Origin: an uncultured Chlorobiaceae bacterium
Lineage (GTDB): Bacteria > Bacteroidota > Chlorobiia > Chlorobiales > Chlorobiaceae
Assembly (NCBI GenBank): GCA_903928225.1
Contig: CAIYPU010000107.1
Location: 1-58,367, forward strand
DNA: 58,367 nt
Reading direction: 5' to 3'
A program made the translations under genes and the position numbers. The notes beneath the pieces were generated by a model. It ran no database searches. It was given only the letters and a program-made list of their open reading frames with translations, and was not told the DNA's origin. Shown piece by piece: positions 9,886-20,541 of this stretch (positions are counted from its first letter, which is position 1; the number at the start of each line of letters is the position of its first letter).

Positions 9886-11109
9886 TCAGAGATTGCAGCT
9901 CAGCTGGTACATTTCAATCATCCTGTCCGCAAAAGCCTTTCCAAAAGAGATGCAATGTTCGAAGTCAGGCTCGTGGGGTTTGAATTTAACCATGATGTTC
10001 TGGTCAAACACCCTGAGCTTGAGCAGGGAAAAATTGGTTTCGATCATCCGGGATGCTTCACCGCTCCATCCGTAAGAGCCGAAGGCGGCTGCAAGCTTTC
10101 CCTTGTCCCTGATAGGATTTACGGCGGCGAAGAACTGGTATATCTGTGGAAGAATGTTCTGGTTCAACGTCGGAGAACCGAGGATCATTCCGGAACAGTG
10201 TGCAATTTTATCCTCGAGCTTGGAAAAATGCATCGACTCGATATCGCAGATATCGATGAGGAAATCGCAGGACTGGCTGAGACCTTCAGCTATTTTATGT
10301 GCAAGAAGCGTCGTGTTCTCATAAGCGGAAACATAGGCGATGAGGATGCGTTTCTCGTTCGGCATCGCTATGGCCCTCGATGCGTATTTTGCGGAAAGGT
10401 CTACATATTTTTGCCAGTTGGACCGGAGAATAGGACCGTGGCCTGGACAGATGCACCTGATGTCAAGGGGCTTGATTTTTTCGATGGCCTGAAGCATGTA
10501 TTTGCTGAAAGGCCGTAGAATGGCGTCAAAATAATAGGTGAAGGCATCGTCAAAATCTCCTACGGCATCGTCATACATTGCCTCATGGCAGAAATGGCAT
10601 CCGAAAGAGTCACAGGTAAAGAGAAGACGGTCTTCTTCGAGCCAGGTGTAAATAGAATCCGGCCAATGAAGGTTGGGAGCGTTTATGAAATGAAGGGTTT
10701 TGTTGCCAAGGTCGAGGGTATCCCCACTTTTGACCACAAGTGACTTGAAATCATGGCCGGTCTGGTCACGAAGAAATTTGATGGCATTGCCGCTTCCTAC
10801 AACCGTAGCGTCCGGAGCGACAGACAGAAGATTGCGTACATTGCCGGAGTGGTCCGGTTCGGTATGGTCCACGATAATGTACTGGATTTCAGAAGGATCG
10901 GTAACTTTATTTAACTTAGAGAGATACGTTGGCCAGAACTTTTCCTTCGTTGTTTCTATGACGGCTTTTTTTTCAGCGTTGATGAAGTAGGAGTTGTAGG
11001 TTGTTCCGTATTTTGTCTCCATTACAATATCAAAGGTAATGAGACCGGGATCGAGAACACCGACCCAGGATACATCATCGGTAATGGGAAGTATATGTTC
11101 GTCATTCAT
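9886..11109 (-). CDS. A-type flavodiiron protein (FprA family)
   Basis: A cytoplasmic enzyme that reduces O2 (or NO) to water (or N2O) with electrons from rubredoxin or coenzyme, protecting anaerobes from oxygen. The 407-residue protein has a metallo-beta-lactamase domain with the diiron ligands H82-x-E84-x-D86-H87 ([10 protein letters not shown]), further ligands in the CDSFGCHFC region, and CPGHGPI. A flavodoxin domain follows (from about residue 255, [13 protein letters not shown]). There is no fused rubredoxin or NADH oxidase domain. For an obligate anaerobe the role in O2 detoxification is natural, but NO reduction cannot be excluded. Confidence 0.92.
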   Translation of the reverse strand: MNDEHILPITDDVSWVGVLDPGLITFDIVMETKYGTTYNSYFINAEKKAVIETTKEKFWPTYLSKLNKVTDPSEIQYIIVDHTEPDHSGNVRNLLSVAPDATVVGSGNAIKFLRDQTGHDFKSLVVKSGDTLDLGNKTLHFINAPNLHWPDSIYTWLEEDRLLFTCDSFGCHFCHEAMYDDAVGDFDDAFTYYFDAILRPFSKYMLQAIEKIKPLDIRCICPGHGPILRSNWQKYVDLSAKYASRAIAMPNEKRILIAYVSAYENTTLLAHKIAEGLSQSCDFLIDICDIESMHFSKLEDKIAHCSGMILGSPTLNQNILPQIYQFFAAVNPIRDKGKLAAAFGSYGWSGEASRMIETNFSLLKLRVFDQNIMVKFKPHEPDFEHCISFGKAFADRMIEMYQLSCNL

Positions 11110-11193
11110 GATAAAAGAAGGAAATAATTAAAGAAAAATAAATTGCAAGTATTAATACCGTTTAAAAGCCAAGAGAGTTCCTTGAAAAGCTGA

Positions 11194-13587
11194 TTAGAAA
11201 GAATTATCCCCAGCCGCGCTCCCAGTGTCGGGGTTCTTAATTTCCTTGAGCAGTTCTATTCCATGAGGAGAAAAAGAAAAAAGAGTATCGGCAGAAAAAA
11301 TAGAACTGTAATCCTGCGGTTTTAAAAACGGAAGGAATTTCTGACAGTATTCGTCGAGGCGCCTGAGGTAAAAATGAGTATTTTCATCAGGCGATTCCCT
11401 TTTCCAGTCGGAAGAAAGCTTGCCTTTTTCATAAAAAGAACTTCCGGTACCGCTGCCGGACACATAAAAGGTGATCCTGTCACCTTTAGCCATGCGCAGT
11501 CCGGCTTTCAAGGCAATTTCATATGCGATGGATTTCGAGCGTTTTCCGGATTTCACATCATCCAGGTATTGGTCGAGCGTTGTTTTCAGAGATTCGGTCC
11601 TGGAAAAATCGGAAACATCAAGTTCATGATTGATGATCCTGTTCCGGTATTCGAGAAAAAGGTCATGAAGTCCCTGGATATCTTCGATGAGCAGGATTTC
11701 AAACCCTCTCCTGACGAAATCAAGCCCGAACTTCTCCCCGCTACGGCTGGTCAGTGATGAACCTTTCAGCGTCATGACATTATCATAACCAAGAAGGGCA
11801 TAATTTTTTTTCATGTAGGAAATCATTTTCCTGAACCTTCCGTCATAACCGATGTTTATCCCTTCGGGCATCAGGGCTGATACCTCGGCAACAAGTTTTC
11901 TTTCATCCAATTCGTTGTCAATCCCGGAAGGCGGAATGAATAGAATCCCGTCTGTATCGACCTCGATGATTCTGCAGCCACGTGATTCAAATTCGAAAAT
12001 CATTTTTTTTGCAAGCATCTGTCCTGTCGAGGTCACTTTATCGGCTTCATCGAAATCATTGAAGTTTCCCGCACTGAATCCGAGGTAACCGTACATTGCA
12101 TTGATGAGGATCTTGAACGAGCCCTGCATGGCATCGAAATTATCCCTCAGGGAGTTGTTCCCGGATGAAGCGGCATCTCTCGATTTGTCCTTTGCCTTGA
12201 AACGAAGATCTCTCAGATCGTTGAGAACGCCCGGAAAGACACGCAATTCGTCGCTTTTCGGGCAGATATTGTACGAAAGCATGATCGACGGATAGAGCGA
12301 TTCGATGTCGGCGTAGACTATCGGACCAAGAATGCCCTTGAGGAAGACTTCGGTATAACCGCCGGAGTGCTGCTGGCCGGCCGAAGGCCTTGGAACGGAA
12401 TGTTTCCGACGAAGATATTCCCGTATGAAAAGGGCTTCGATTTTCGCGGCCGGACCGAGGCGTGAACTCATAGCATAGGTATAGGGGAGCATCTGCGAAA
12501 GATAAAAGTTGCTCCCTGAAAGAAGGGCAGAAAGAGCCCGCGTCTCCCTGACATCGTCGAGAGCGTAAGAGAGAAGCTTTTCATGATCGTTGTCCCATAA
12601 AGAAGCGATATCCTTGTAATCGATATAGGTCCTGTCCGGTGAAGCGAATCCGAAATGCTTCGCTACGGATTTGAGTCCGTAACTTTGAAGAGATCTTCTT
12701 GATACGTCATAGCTCTGAACGAGAAAGAGTGTGTCGATGACATTACGTCCGGGAATATCGAAATAAGGGAAATCGATGGTTCTTTCTGCAAAACGGATAC
12801 TTGACGGATATGTCCTCGGAAGAGTCCCATCCCTGCCTATGGTGAAAGGGATGCCATGGTATTCGCACCTTCGTTGAAGATAGGGAAGATCAAAACTGAA
12901 AATATTGTGTCCTTCGATGACATCGGGGTCCTTTTCAGCTATTACGGAAACAAGTTTTTCAAGGAGCGATCGTTCACCGATACTTTTAGCATGCAGGACA
13001 CGCTCCCACCCCCTGTTGTCACACAAGGAAACAATAATGATCTCATCCTCGCCGATAGATGGCCGGCTTTCGAACCTTCCTTCAGGATTGTAGTAGGTTT
13101 CTATATCGAGCTGCATCCGATAGATATCGCCGAACATCATTTCTTTGAAAAACGTCTTTCCGCTTTGCAGAAAATATTGCGTTAAAGCATCTCCTCTGTT
13201 GTATACAAGGGAATTTCCTTCAATGACAGGGTTCTGGGATGACTCGGCAGTGGATGATGCAGTTTTGCCGCTGTTGATAAAATCGAGCGCCTGACGGTAG
13301 TTTTTCCAGTTCCTGAAAATTGAGAGGTACTGGAAAAAATTTGAACCGGCAAGTTTTACGAGCCAGAAGCTGTTTTTGTCATCAGGAACAAATCCTTCAA
13401 GCAGGGAGCCGTCGGAAAGGAAAAAAAAGGGAAAAAACGGCTCATCATGGGATGCGAGAATGCCATCAATACGGTTGAAAATCCTGATTCGTGTATCGGA
13501 AAGCTGGTAAGCACCGACAATGCACGATTCCTTGTCCTTGCCGAATAGCAGGTCGTTGTTGATGATGTCGCCCAGGATGCTTTCCAT
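11194..13587 (-). CDS. Family B DNA polymerase with 3'-5' exonuclease
   Basis: A 797-residue family B (Pol II/archaeal-like) DNA polymerase. Exonuclease motifs are present: Exo [10 protein letters not shown], Exo [15 protein letters not shown] and Exo [12 protein letters not shown]. Polymerase motifs are also intact: A with [13 protein letters not shown] in [13 protein letters not shown] and C as DTDGILF, with both catalytic aspartates. The motif C form DTDG is common in archaeal enzymes. A parS palindrome lies 26 bp upstream of its start, between it and mnmG. It may serve in repair or translesion synthesis beside the replicative Pol III; that role is inferred from the family. Confidence 0.9.
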   Translation of the reverse strand: MESILGDIINNDLLFGKDKESCIVGAYQLSDTRIRIFNRIDGILASHDEPFFPFFFLSDGSLLEGFVPDDKNSFWLVKLAGSNFFQYLSIFRNWKNYRQALDFINSGKTASSTAESSQNPVIEGNSLVYNRGDALTQYFLQSGKTFFKEMMFGDIYRMQLDIETYYNPEGRFESRPSIGEDEIIIVSLCDNRGWERVLHAKSIGERSLLEKLVSVIAEKDPDVIEGHNIFSFDLPYLQRRCEYHGIPFTIGRDGTLPRTYPSSIRFAERTIDFPYFDIPGRNVIDTLFLVQSYDVSRRSLQSYGLKSVAKHFGFASPDRTYIDYKDIASLWDNDHEKLLSYALDDVRETRALSALLSGSNFYLSQMLPYTYAMSSRLGPAAKIEALFIREYLRRKHSVPRPSAGQQHSGGYTEVFLKGILGPIVYADIESLYPSIMLSYNICPKSDELRVFPGVLNDLRDLRFKAKDKSRDAASSGNNSLRDNFDAMQGSFKILINAMYGYLGFSAGNFNDFDEADKVTSTGQMLAKKMIFEFESRGCRIIEVDTDGILFIPPSGIDNELDERKLVAEVSALMPEGINIGYDGRFRKMISYMKKNYALLGYDNVMTLKGSSLTSRSGEKFGLDFVRRGFEILLIEDIQGLHDLFLEYRNRIINHELDVSDFSRTESLKTTLDQYLDDVKSGKRSKSIAYEIALKAGLRMAKGDRITFYVSGSGTGSSFYEKGKLSSDWKRESPDENTHFYLRRLDEYCQKFLPFLKPQDYSSIFSADTLFSFSPHGIELLKEIKNPDTGSAAGDNSF

Positions 13588-13612
13588 TGACGATGAAATG
13601 AGTGAGATGAAA

Positions 13613-13630
13613 ATGTTTCACGTGAAACAT
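13613..13630. promoter_or_regulatory. parS centromere site (ParB binding), perfect palindrome
   Basis: The 18-bp perfect palindrome ATGTTTCACGTGAAACAT contains the 16-bp parS core TGTTTCACGTGAAACA, a known form of the chromosomal parS consensus recognised by ParB/Spo0J. It lies between mnmG and the polymerase gene, about 8.5 kb from dnaA, where parS sites usually cluster. parA and parB themselves are not in this window. Confidence 0.88.
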
Positions 13631-13640
13631 CGGGTGCAAA

Positions 13641-15506
13641 TCAGCGCCCGAGCCGCACAAGAAGAACTGAAATATCAGACGGTGAGACACCCAGGATTCT
13701 TGACGCCTGCCCAATCGTTTCAGGGCTGTGTTTTTTCAGTTTTTCCCTGCCCTCGCTGGAAAGTCCCGAGATTCCGTCATAATCGAAAGATAACGGTATC
13801 TGATGAGATTCAAGGCGTCTGATTTTTTCAGCAACCAGGAGATCCCTTTTAAGATAACCCTCATATTTAATATCGATATCCACCTGTTCATGAACTGCAG
13901 GATCGGAAGAAATATCATTTACAGTTGCACGAAAGCTTTCGGAAGCGTCGAGAAGCATCTGAAAATGGATGCCTGGCCGTTTGAGAAGGGTTCCTGCATA
14001 TTGCGGCCCGGAAGACAAGGGAAAACCGAGAAGGACGAGAAGGGGATCGATATCCTCTGAAGGGAGCTTTGTCCCCGCGCAGGCAAGCTTCAACTGATCG
14101 ATCAGAAACATTTTATTTCTGCGATGTTCAATAAGGTTTTCCTTGACAAGGCCGAATGATGCACTGAATTCAAGGAGACGGATATCTGCGTTGTCATGCC
14201 TGAGAAGAAGTCTGTGTTCTGCCGAAGAGGTAAACATCCGGTAAGGCTCTGCCGTGTCCTTTGTGATAAGGTCGTCGACAAGAACCCCGATATAGGCATC
14301 TGATCTGCTCAGGATAAAAGGATCCCTGTCCTGAAGCTTGAGGCATGCGTTGATTCCTGCAACAAGCCCCTGCGCCGCGGCCTCCTCATAACCGGATGTC
14401 CCATTGATCTGTCCTGCGAAATAAAGATTTTGAATGATTTTTGTTTCAAGCGTGCGTTTCAGCTGATAAGGGAAAAAAAAGTCGTACTCTATCGCGTAAC
14501 CTGCACGAATCATCTTTGCATTTTCCAGCCCGGGAATCGTTTTCAGGCCCTCGATCTGTATTTCTTCCGGAAGCGATGTCGAAAATCCGTTGACATACAT
14601 TTCGTTTGTATCGAACCCTTCCGGTTCGAGAAAAATATGATGGCTGTCCTTATGGGGGAAACGGAAAATTTTATCCTCTATTGATGGGCAGTATCTTGGA
14701 CCAACTCCTTTGACCTTTCCGGTAAATAACGGGGACCGGTCAAACCCTTTTTTCAGGATTTCGTGCGTTGCTTCCGTTGTGTTGGTGATAAAGCAACTGA
14801 TCTGTCTGCGGTTTTCAGCATGTTCGGAGCAAAAAGAAAAATAGATTGGCTCTTCGTCCCCTTTCTGTTCGGAAACGATATCATAATTGACGCTTCGTGC
14901 ATCGATCCGTGGCGGCGTACCGGTCTTGAGGCGGCCGGATTTGAACCCGTGCCCGACGAGGTTTTCAGTAAGGCCATAAACCGGAGGATCCGCTGTGCTC
15001 CTACCCCCAGGGTAGTGATCAAGTCCGATATGGATCAGCCCGTTGAGAAATGTCCCGCAGGTGAGAATTGCCGATCTGCCGGAAATAATTCGGCCTGAAG
15101 ACAGTTTTACACCGGAAAAATTACCTCCAACGCATTCGATCCCGATTACCGTATCCTGGAGGATGTCGATGTTCCGCTCGCATTCGATTGCTCGCCGCAT
15201 AAAATGAGAGTAAAGTGCCCTGTCGGCCTGTGCTCTGGGGGAGTGCATCGCAGGACCTTTGCTTCTGTTGAGCATCCGCACCTGTATGGCTGTCGCATCG
15301 ATTGCCCTGCCCATTTCGCCGCCGAGCGCATCGATTTCTCTTGTGATCTGCCCTTTAGCAACTCCGCCGATAGCCGGATTGCATGGCATCCTTGCGATTG
15401 CATTCAGATCAGTCGTAATCAACAGGCAAAAGAAGCCCATCCTGGCTGCGGCAAGTGCCGCTTCAGTGCCGGCGTGTCCGGCGCCGACGACGATAATGTC
15501 AAACAT
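13641..15506 (-). CDS. mnmG: tRNA uridine-34 carboxymethylaminomethyl-modifying enzyme MnmG
   Basis: MnmG (GidA), with MnmE, installs the carboxymethylaminomethyl group on U34 of tRNAs, using FAD and a methylene-folate. The 621-residue protein begins with the FAD-binding motif [19 protein letters not shown]. It carries the family signature [14 protein letters not shown] and a second motif [17 protein letters not shown] at about residues 367-383. The C-terminal helical domain ends in a [11 protein letters not shown]-like segment. The gene stands alone, flanked on both sides by ParB-type palindromes. mnmE is not in the window. Confidence 0.97.
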   Translation of the reverse strand: MFDIIVVGAGHAGTEAALAAARMGFFCLLITTDLNAIARMPCNPAIGGVAKGQITREIDALGGEMGRAIDATAIQVRMLNRSKGPAMHSPRAQADRALYSHFMRRAIECERNIDILQDTVIGIECVGGNFSGVKLSSGRIISGRSAILTCGTFLNGLIHIGLDHYPGGRSTADPPVYGLTENLVGHGFKSGRLKTGTPPRIDARSVNYDIVSEQKGDEEPIYFSFCSEHAENRRQISCFITNTTEATHEILKKGFDRSPLFTGKVKGVGPRYCPSIEDKIFRFPHKDSHHIFLEPEGFDTNEMYVNGFSTSLPEEIQIEGLKTIPGLENAKMIRAGYAIEYDFFFPYQLKRTLETKIIQNLYFAGQINGTSGYEEAAAQGLVAGINACLKLQDRDPFILSRSDAYIGVLVDDLITKDTAEPYRMFTSSAEHRLLLRHDNADIRLLEFSASFGLVKENLIEHRRNKMFLIDQLKLACAGTKLPSEDIDPLLVLLGFPLSSGPQYAGTLLKRPGIHFQMLLDASESFRATVNDISSDPAVHEQVDIDIKYEGYLKRDLLVAEKIRRLESHQIPLSFDYDGISGLSSEGREKLKKHSPETIGQASRILGVSPSDISVLLVRLGR

Positions 15507-15965
15507 TTTCTGAAAATTGTTTCACGTGAAACTGGTAGTGTCAATCCTTGTCAGTGTTGCTGAAAATAGAAACAATTGGAAATTTTCAAGCGTTTTCCAG
15601 CTTCGGCCTGAATGTGTTTGTTTATTCCTCCGGCAAGACGATCGGAATGACCCTTCCCTTAATTGTTTGTTCCAAAACCTCTCGTTCTGGTTGGTCCGTA
15701 TTCGAAACCATTCATCACGAATGCGCATGGAACTCGGACATTGACGTTCATTCCGATTGTCGATAGATCTGCCCGGTTCGATTTCATATCGACCGGGATG
15801 GTGTAAATACAGAGTATTATATTGTTAGTGTATTCGGGTTTCTGCCGGCAAGAAAAAATAATTGCATGAAAAAAAGGTATTTCATATATTAATAATTGTT
15901 AACCTTCGGGCCGAGCCCGCTTTTCACTGGCCTGTATTATAATCCATACTCTTAAATATAAGCTA
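15507..15965. other. Intergenic region upstream of mnmG and the soxY-like gene
   Basis: This 459-bp divergent gap contains a parS-like site, an imperfect hairpin at about 15772-15797 (CCCGGTTCGAT ... ATCGACCGGG) without a T-run, and a TATAAT at 15938-15943 that could be the -10 box for soxY. The -35 region is not convincing. No coding frame here looks real. Confidence 0.5.
15518..15533. promoter_or_regulatory. Second parS-like site, one mismatch
   Basis: TGTTTCACGTGAAACT matches the 16-bp parS core at 15 of 16 positions; only the last base differs. It starts 12 bp upstream of the mnmG ATG and about 1.9 kb from the perfect site, so it may affect mnmG expression when ParB is bound. Confidence 0.75.
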
Positions 15966-16403
15966 ATGAAACGAAGGCAATTCCTTGCCTCCGGCATTAT
16001 GTTTGCCGCTTTTCTGTCGATCCGGCCCTCCAGGCTTTTCGCCCAATGGTCATCCGATTCTTTTAAGCAGGTGCCTTTGAATGAGGCATTCCGGAATGCA
16101 CTTGGTACGGCTGATATAGAAAAAACGGATAAAATAACCATTGTCGCACCCCCGATAGCGACCGACGCATCCAGCGTGCCGGTAGAAATCATCTCGGCGG
16201 TCAAAGGTGAGCGGCTTTTTCTGTTTGTCGAAAAAAATCTGACTCCCCTGGTGTTCTCCTGTAATTATCATGGTAGCGCGCTTCCATGGTTCGCGCTTAA
16301 TATAAAAATGAAGGAAAGCTCTATGCTGCATGCGGTGCTATGGGATGGTCGTCAATACATCATGTCGAGTGTTCATGTTGTTGTGCTTGCGCAGGCCTGT
16401 TAA
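15966..16403 (+). CDS. SoxY-like sulfur carrier with variant C-terminus
   Basis: A 145-residue exported protein. The N-terminus MKRRQFLASGIMFAAFLS is a twin-arginine type signal with likely cleavage after LFA. The rest follows SoxY: a VPVEI strand, a VEKN-x-TPL segment, an IKMKESS segment and a final beta-strand. SoxY normally ends in the flexible GGCGG arm, whose cysteine carries the sulfur substrate. Here the protein ends VVVLAQAC, with cysteine as the last residue and no glycines. A second cysteine lies in FSCNYHG. The next gene is soxZ-like, then fccAB, so I infer a periplasmic carrier linked to sulfide oxidation. No soxA, soxX or soxB is nearby. Confidence 0.75.
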   Translation: MKRRQFLASGIMFAAFLSIRPSRLFAQWSSDSFKQVPLNEAFRNALGTADIEKTDKITIVAPPIATDASSVPVEIISAVKGERLFLFVEKNLTPLVFSCNYHGSALPWFALNIKMKESSMLHAVLWDGRQYIMSSVHVVVLAQAC

Positions 16404-16433
16404 TGAATTCTTGCAAGAAGGAGATAATTGTAT

Positions 16434-16742
16434 ATGAGCGATGGTGTGAGAATGGTCGCCCGTGAAGAGAACGGGATTGTTTCTGTGAAACTGGTTATTT
16501 TGCATCCGAGCGAATCGGGAGCGAGGAAGGATGAAAATGGCAATCTCGTTCCTGCCCATTTTCTTAAAACCGGAATTGTTCATCTGAACGGGGCACCGCT
16601 CATTGATTTACAGTTAGGGCCATCGGTTTCAAAAGATCCGTTTCTTCAGTTCAGATTTGAAGGGAAAAAAGGGGATGTATTAACCATGACATTCACCGAC
16701 AGCAAAAACGTTCAGTTCACCACTCAGGGTAATGTTCAGTAG
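16434..16742 (+). CDS. SoxZ-like sulfur-oxidation protein
   Basis: A 102-residue protein matching SoxZ: a K-LI-HP-E-G-RKDE-G core, then PAHF-x-GTG-like [12 protein letters not shown], and an FRFEGKKGD segment. SoxZ has no signal peptide and travels to the periplasm with Tat-exported SoxY. That suits the neighbouring soxY-like gene 30 bp upstream. The ATG at 16434 has AAGGAG at a 10-base distance; an in-frame TTG at 16428 is too close to it. The pair would form a carrier that hands sulfur between FccAB and other enzymes, which is inference. Confidence 0.82.
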   Translation: MSDGVRMVAREENGIVSVKLVILHPSESGARKDENGNLVPAHFLKTGIVHLNGAPLIDLQLGPSVSKDPFLQFRFEGKKGDVLTMTFTDSKNVQFTTQGNVQ

Positions 16743-16824
16743 CAGGTTTTATACTCTCGTTTACATCAGCCGGACAGTACGCTTTTTTATCAGTTTCATT
16801 CACTTCAACAAGGAGATCCTCTTT

Positions 16825-17163
16825 ATGGCTGCAAATCTCAGATTGTGGCTGACAGCATGTGTTCTATCTGCTGCGGCAATTATTCCGGGGGGCGCTGCTT
16901 CTGCAGCAGGCTCGTCAGAAGTCAACCCCCGGGGCCTGGTGCTTTCACTTTCCTGCTCATCCTGTCATGGCACAGACGGAAAAAGCGTAGGCCTGATTCC
17001 ATCCATATACGGAAAAAGCACTTCGTATATTGAGTCTGCAATGCTTGCCTTCAAATCAGGGGCGCGTTATTCGACGGTTATGAGCCGTCATGCAAAAGGG
17101 TATACCGATGCTGAAATCCGGCTGATTGCCGAGTATTTCGGAAGATTCTCGCGAAACAAATAA
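16825..17163 (+). CDS. fccA: Flavocytochrome c sulfide dehydrogenase, cytochrome subunit
   Basis: A small exported c-type cytochrome of 112 residues. It has a Sec signal peptide (about residues 1-28) and a single haem site C44-S-S-C47-H48; a methionine in [10 protein letters not shown] is the likely sixth ligand. FccA accepts electrons from the flavoprotein FccB during periplasmic oxidation of sulfide. The frame is open further upstream, but the ATG at 16825 follows AGGAG and begins the signal peptide. The flavoprotein gene starts 18 bp downstream. Confidence 0.9.
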   Translation: MAANLRLWLTACVLSAAAIIPGGAASAAGSSEVNPRGLVLSLSCSSCHGTDGKSVGLIPSIYGKSTSYIESAMLAFKSGARYSTVMSRHAKGYTDAEIRLIAEYFGRFSRNK

Positions 17164-17181
17164 CCAAGCCGGAGAATGAAC

Positions 17182-18474
17182 ATGAGCCAAAAAATTTCAA
17201 GAAGAGATTTCAGCAAACTTCTTCTTACCGGCGCGACAAGCGCTTCTCTCGGTCTTTTCGGGACTCCTTCGAGGGCGTTCGGTGCATCGAAAAGGGTCGT
17301 TGTCATCGGAGGTGGTTTTGGTGGGGCTGCGGCTGCGAAATATCTGAGGAAACTTGACCCTTCAATAGCAGTTACACTTGTCGAGCCTAAAGCCGTTTTC
17401 CATACCTGTCCTTTCAGTAACTGGGTGCTTGCAGGTCTCAGGACAATGAACGATATCTCCCAGACCTACACGGTGCTTAAAAACAAGTACCAGGTGAACG
17501 TCATTGCCGACAGTGCCGTCGCTATCGATTCCACACGCAGCACCGTAAAGCTGAAAAACGGAATGGTGCTGAGTTACGATCGCCTTATTGTTTCACCGGG
17601 CATTGATTTCAAATGGGACGCTGTTCCCGGGCACAGTGAAGCACTGGCGAACACCAGGATTCCTCATGCCTACCAGGCGGGCCCCCAGACCACGCTGCTG
17701 CTGAATCAGCTGCAGTCGATGAGGAACGGCGGCAAGGTTATCATCTGTCCTCCTGCAAACCCGTTCAGGTGTCCCCCGGGGCCATACGAGAGGGCCAGCC
17801 TGATCGCTCATTACCTGAAAGCGAAAAAGCCACTTTCAAAGATTCTCATCCTCGATCCCAAAGACAAGTTTTCGAAACAGGGTTTGTTCAAGCAGGGATG
17901 GGAAAAACTCTATCCGGGGATGATCGAATGGCGTTCCGGTGTGACCGGCGGCAAAGTAGTAAAAATCGATGGAACGACCATGACCGTGACCACTGAGTTC
18001 GGCGAGGAAAAAGGGGATGTCATCAATCTGATTCCTCCCCAGAAAGCCGGTAAAATAGCTTTCGAGGCTGGTCTTACCGATGCAAGCGGATGGTGTCCGG
18101 TCAACCCTGTTTCGTTTGAATCGACTATTCATCCCGGTATCCATGTAATCGGAGACTCAAGCATTGCCGGTGTCATGCCGAAGTCCGGATATGCCGCGAG
18201 CAGCCAGGGCAAGGTTGCCGCCGCCGCTATCGTAAGGTTGCTTCAGGGCAAGGTGCCGGCATCCCCATCTCTTGTAAATACCTGTTACAGTCTTATCGGC
18301 ACAGACTATGCGATATCTGTCGCAGGTGTCTACAAACTGACCGCGGACGGTGTCGTCGAAATACCGGGATCGGGTGGTCTGACACCAATGAATGCCGATG
18401 CCGACCAGCTCAGGGAAGAGGCGAGTTTTGCCGTGGGCTGGTATAACAATATCGTTCACGATACCTGGGGGTGA
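17182..18474 (+). CDS. fccB: Flavocytochrome c sulfide dehydrogenase, flavoprotein subunit
   Basis: FccB oxidises sulfide in the periplasm and passes electrons to FccA. The 430-residue protein has a Tat signal (SRRDFSKLL) and an FAD-binding [17 protein letters not shown] motif. The two redox cysteines are in [13 protein letters not shown] and in the [17 protein letters not shown] region. The C-terminal half has the FAD-contacting GDSS segment. Two ATGs compete; the one at 17182 has GGAG at a proper distance. A strong terminator follows at 18496. Sulfide:quinone reductases are related, but the Tat signal and adjacent cytochrome identify FccB. Confidence 0.93.
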   Translation: MSQKISRRDFSKLLLTGATSASLGLFGTPSRAFGASKRVVVIGGGFGGAAAAKYLRKLDPSIAVTLVEPKAVFHTCPFSNWVLAGLRTMNDISQTYTVLKNKYQVNVIADSAVAIDSTRSTVKLKNGMVLSYDRLIVSPGIDFKWDAVPGHSEALANTRIPHAYQAGPQTTLLLNQLQSMRNGGKVIICPPANPFRCPPGPYERASLIAHYLKAKKPLSKILILDPKDKFSKQGLFKQGWEKLYPGMIEWRSGVTGGKVVKIDGTTMTVTTEFGEEKGDVINLIPPQKAGKIAFEAGLTDASGWCPVNPVSFESTIHPGIHVIGDSSIAGVMPKSGYAASSQGKVAAAAIVRLLQGKVPASPSLVNTCYSLIGTDYAISVAGVYKLTADGVVEIPGSGGLTPMNADADQLREEASFAVGWYNNIVHDTWG

Positions 18475-18495
18475 CGCACGGGTATTTTTCAATGG

Positions 18496-18523
18496 AAAAC
18501 CCGGCCTGAGAGCCGGGTTTTCT
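18496..18523 (+). terminator. Rho-independent terminator after fccB
   Basis: A perfect 10-bp stem AAAACCCGGC / GCCGGGTTTT with loop CTGAGA, starting 22 bp after the fccB stop. The 3' arm ends in four Ts followed by CTGCTTTC. It closes the soxYZ-fccAB unit. Confidence 0.85.
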
Positions 18524-18648
18524 GCTTTCAGGCAACTTGCGCAAGGGCCAGGCGATCCTTCGTCAGGGATGGCTGATTGTTAGTTAATCACTACCCTGTT
18601 TCATATATTGCCTGAATTAATTCTTTCGAGCGCAAAGCGATATCATCA

Positions 18649-20520
18649 ATGAAAAACAAACGTTTTAACCTCCTCCTGATAGCAGTTGTCACGATTGTCT
18701 CGATATGGTCGCTGATTCCGACATGGCAGGACTATTCATTCACAAAGCAGCTCAACAGCTTCGGAACATCCCGTGACAGCCTGAGCTATGCTATGAGCCA
18801 CAGGGACGACATTGAAAACGCCCGCCAAAAAAGCCTGAAGCTGGGACTCGATCTGAAAGGGGGTATGCACCTGGTGATGGAAGTCGATCAGGTCGATCTT
18901 TTCGAACAGAAAGCGTGGAACAAGGATGCGAAATTCTTTTCCATCATGGACACGGTCAGGGGCGATGTCGCCGCAAGCGATGCCAGAGTGATCGATCTGC
19001 TCGCCTCTGAATTCAAAAAAGCGAACATCCCGCTGAGCAGGTATTTCTATGACATCCGCAACACCGACCAGGAAATTGTCGGAAAGCTGCAGAAGGAATC
19101 CGAAGACGCACTGAACCGCGCCAAGGAGATCATTCGCAACCGAATAGATCAGTACGGCGTGGCTGAACCGGTAATTACGACCCAGGGCAGCAGGAAAATC
19201 ATTATCGAACTACCCGGAGTTTCCGATGAAAACAGGGTGCGCAACCTTCTGAAGGGAACCGCCAAACTTGAATTCAGGCTGCTCAGGGAGCAGGAAGTCC
19301 TGCTCAGGACCCTTGACAGGATCAACACTTATCTCGCGCAGAACGGCACCGCCATGCAGGCCCCGCCCGTAAAGGCGGATTCTTCCGCTGCACAGGCGAC
19401 CGCAACGGTCCCAGCTGCCGGAACGGCTTCTCCCGCCACCCCCGCAACTCCTGCTGCCGGACAGTCGTCGAAACCGTTATATGACCTTGTAGCCATCAAC
19501 CAGTACGGAATACCGGTAACCAGCGCACATTCGAAGGATTTTGTGTCGACGCTCTTCCACAGGGCAGATATCCAGGCGCTCCTGCCTCCCGACACTGAAC
19601 TGGTAATTTCCGCGAAGCCAGACGATTACGGAAACAAAGCCGAGAAGTTCTATACCGTCTACCTTGTCAGAAAAACACCGGAACTCACCGGAGGCGTCAT
19701 TACGGAAGCCAAAGCGACCTTCGGTTCCCAGGGCGCCCAGCCGGAGGTGCTGATGTCGATGAATTCCGAAGGAACAGCCAAATGGGCACGCATAACGGGC
19801 GCGAATATCGGCAAGCGCGTTGCCATCGTGCTCGACGGTGTCGTTTACAGTGCCCCGGTCGTCCAGTCGAAGATCCCGAACGGCAATTCCGTCATCAACG
19901 GTATCGAAAGCATCGATGAGGCGAAGGATCTCGAAATCGTACTGAAAGCCGGTGCGCTGCCCGCTCCAGTAAGGATCACCGAAGAACGAACCGTCGGTCC
20001 ATCGCTAGGAGCCGACTATATACGCGCAGGCATGCTTTCGCTTCTCTGGTCGTTTGTTGCGGTTTCCGGCTTCATGCTCGTCTACTATAAAAAAGCGGGT
20101 ATCGCCGCAAATATCGCACTGGTGCTCAATATTCTCATCGTGCTTTCGGTCCTCGCCGGGTTCAACGCATCGCTTTCTCTGCCTGGCATTGCCGGCATCG
20201 TACTGACCATCGGTATGGCTGTTGACGCCAACGTGCTCATCTACGAAAGGGTCCGTGAAGAACTTGCCGAAGGGAAAACGATTACAGGTGCGATTTCACA
20301 GGGCTATGACAGGGCATTTTCATCCATTCTCGACTCCCATGTCACGACGCTTGTGGCTGCTTTCCTGTTGTACACTTATGGCATCGGGCCGATCCAGGGG
20401 TTTGCCGTGACGCTTATGATCGGTACGTCGGCAAGCCTCTTTACCGCGATCGTGGTTACCAGGGAGATATTCAATGCCCTGCTTTCGAAGAACCTGATGT
20501 CAGACAAGAGTTTCGGTTAA
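18649..20520 (+). CDS. secD: Protein translocase subunit SecD
   Basis: SecD with SecF uses proton motive force to pull secreted proteins through SecYEG. The 623-residue protein has an N-terminal membrane segment and the D1 motif [16 protein letters not shown] large periplasmic domain follows, then five membrane segments with the conserved [10 protein letters not shown](Y)ERVREEL motif near residue 525. An unusual Ala/Pro/Thr-rich, low-complexity stretch interrupts the periplasmic domain at about residues 240-280 and looks like a linker. secF starts 21 bp downstream. Confidence 0.97.
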   Translation: MKNKRFNLLLIAVVTIVSIWSLIPTWQDYSFTKQLNSFGTSRDSLSYAMSHRDDIENARQKSLKLGLDLKGGMHLVMEVDQVDLFEQKAWNKDAKFFSIMDTVRGDVAASDARVIDLLASEFKKANIPLSRYFYDIRNTDQEIVGKLQKESEDALNRAKEIIRNRIDQYGVAEPVITTQGSRKIIIELPGVSDENRVRNLLKGTAKLEFRLLREQEVLLRTLDRINTYLAQNGTAMQAPPVKADSSAAQATATVPAAGTASPATPATPAAGQSSKPLYDLVAINQYGIPVTSAHSKDFVSTLFHRADIQALLPPDTELVISAKPDDYGNKAEKFYTVYLVRKTPELTGGVITEAKATFGSQGAQPEVLMSMNSEGTAKWARITGANIGKRVAIVLDGVVYSAPVVQSKIPNGNSVINGIESIDEAKDLEIVLKAGALPAPVRITEERTVGPSLGADYIRAGMLSLLWSFVAVSGFMLVYYKKAGIAANIALVLNILIVLSVLAGFNASLSLPGIAGIVLTIGMAVDANVLIYERVREELAEGKTITGAISQGYDRAFSSILDSHVTTLVAAFLLYTYGIGPIQGFAVTLMIGTSASLFTAIVVTREIFNALLSKNLMSDKSFG

Positions 20521-20541
20521 TATTTCAAGACGTTTCAACCA

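Noticed and set aside
11194-13587. DTDG in motif C of the family B polymerase as a possible defect
   Set aside because: Both catalytic aspartates are present and DTDG is the normal form in many archaeal family B polymerases.
15772-15797. Hairpin CCCGGTTCGAT...ATCGACCGGG as a terminator
   Set aside because: No T-run follows on either strand and no gene ends next to it.
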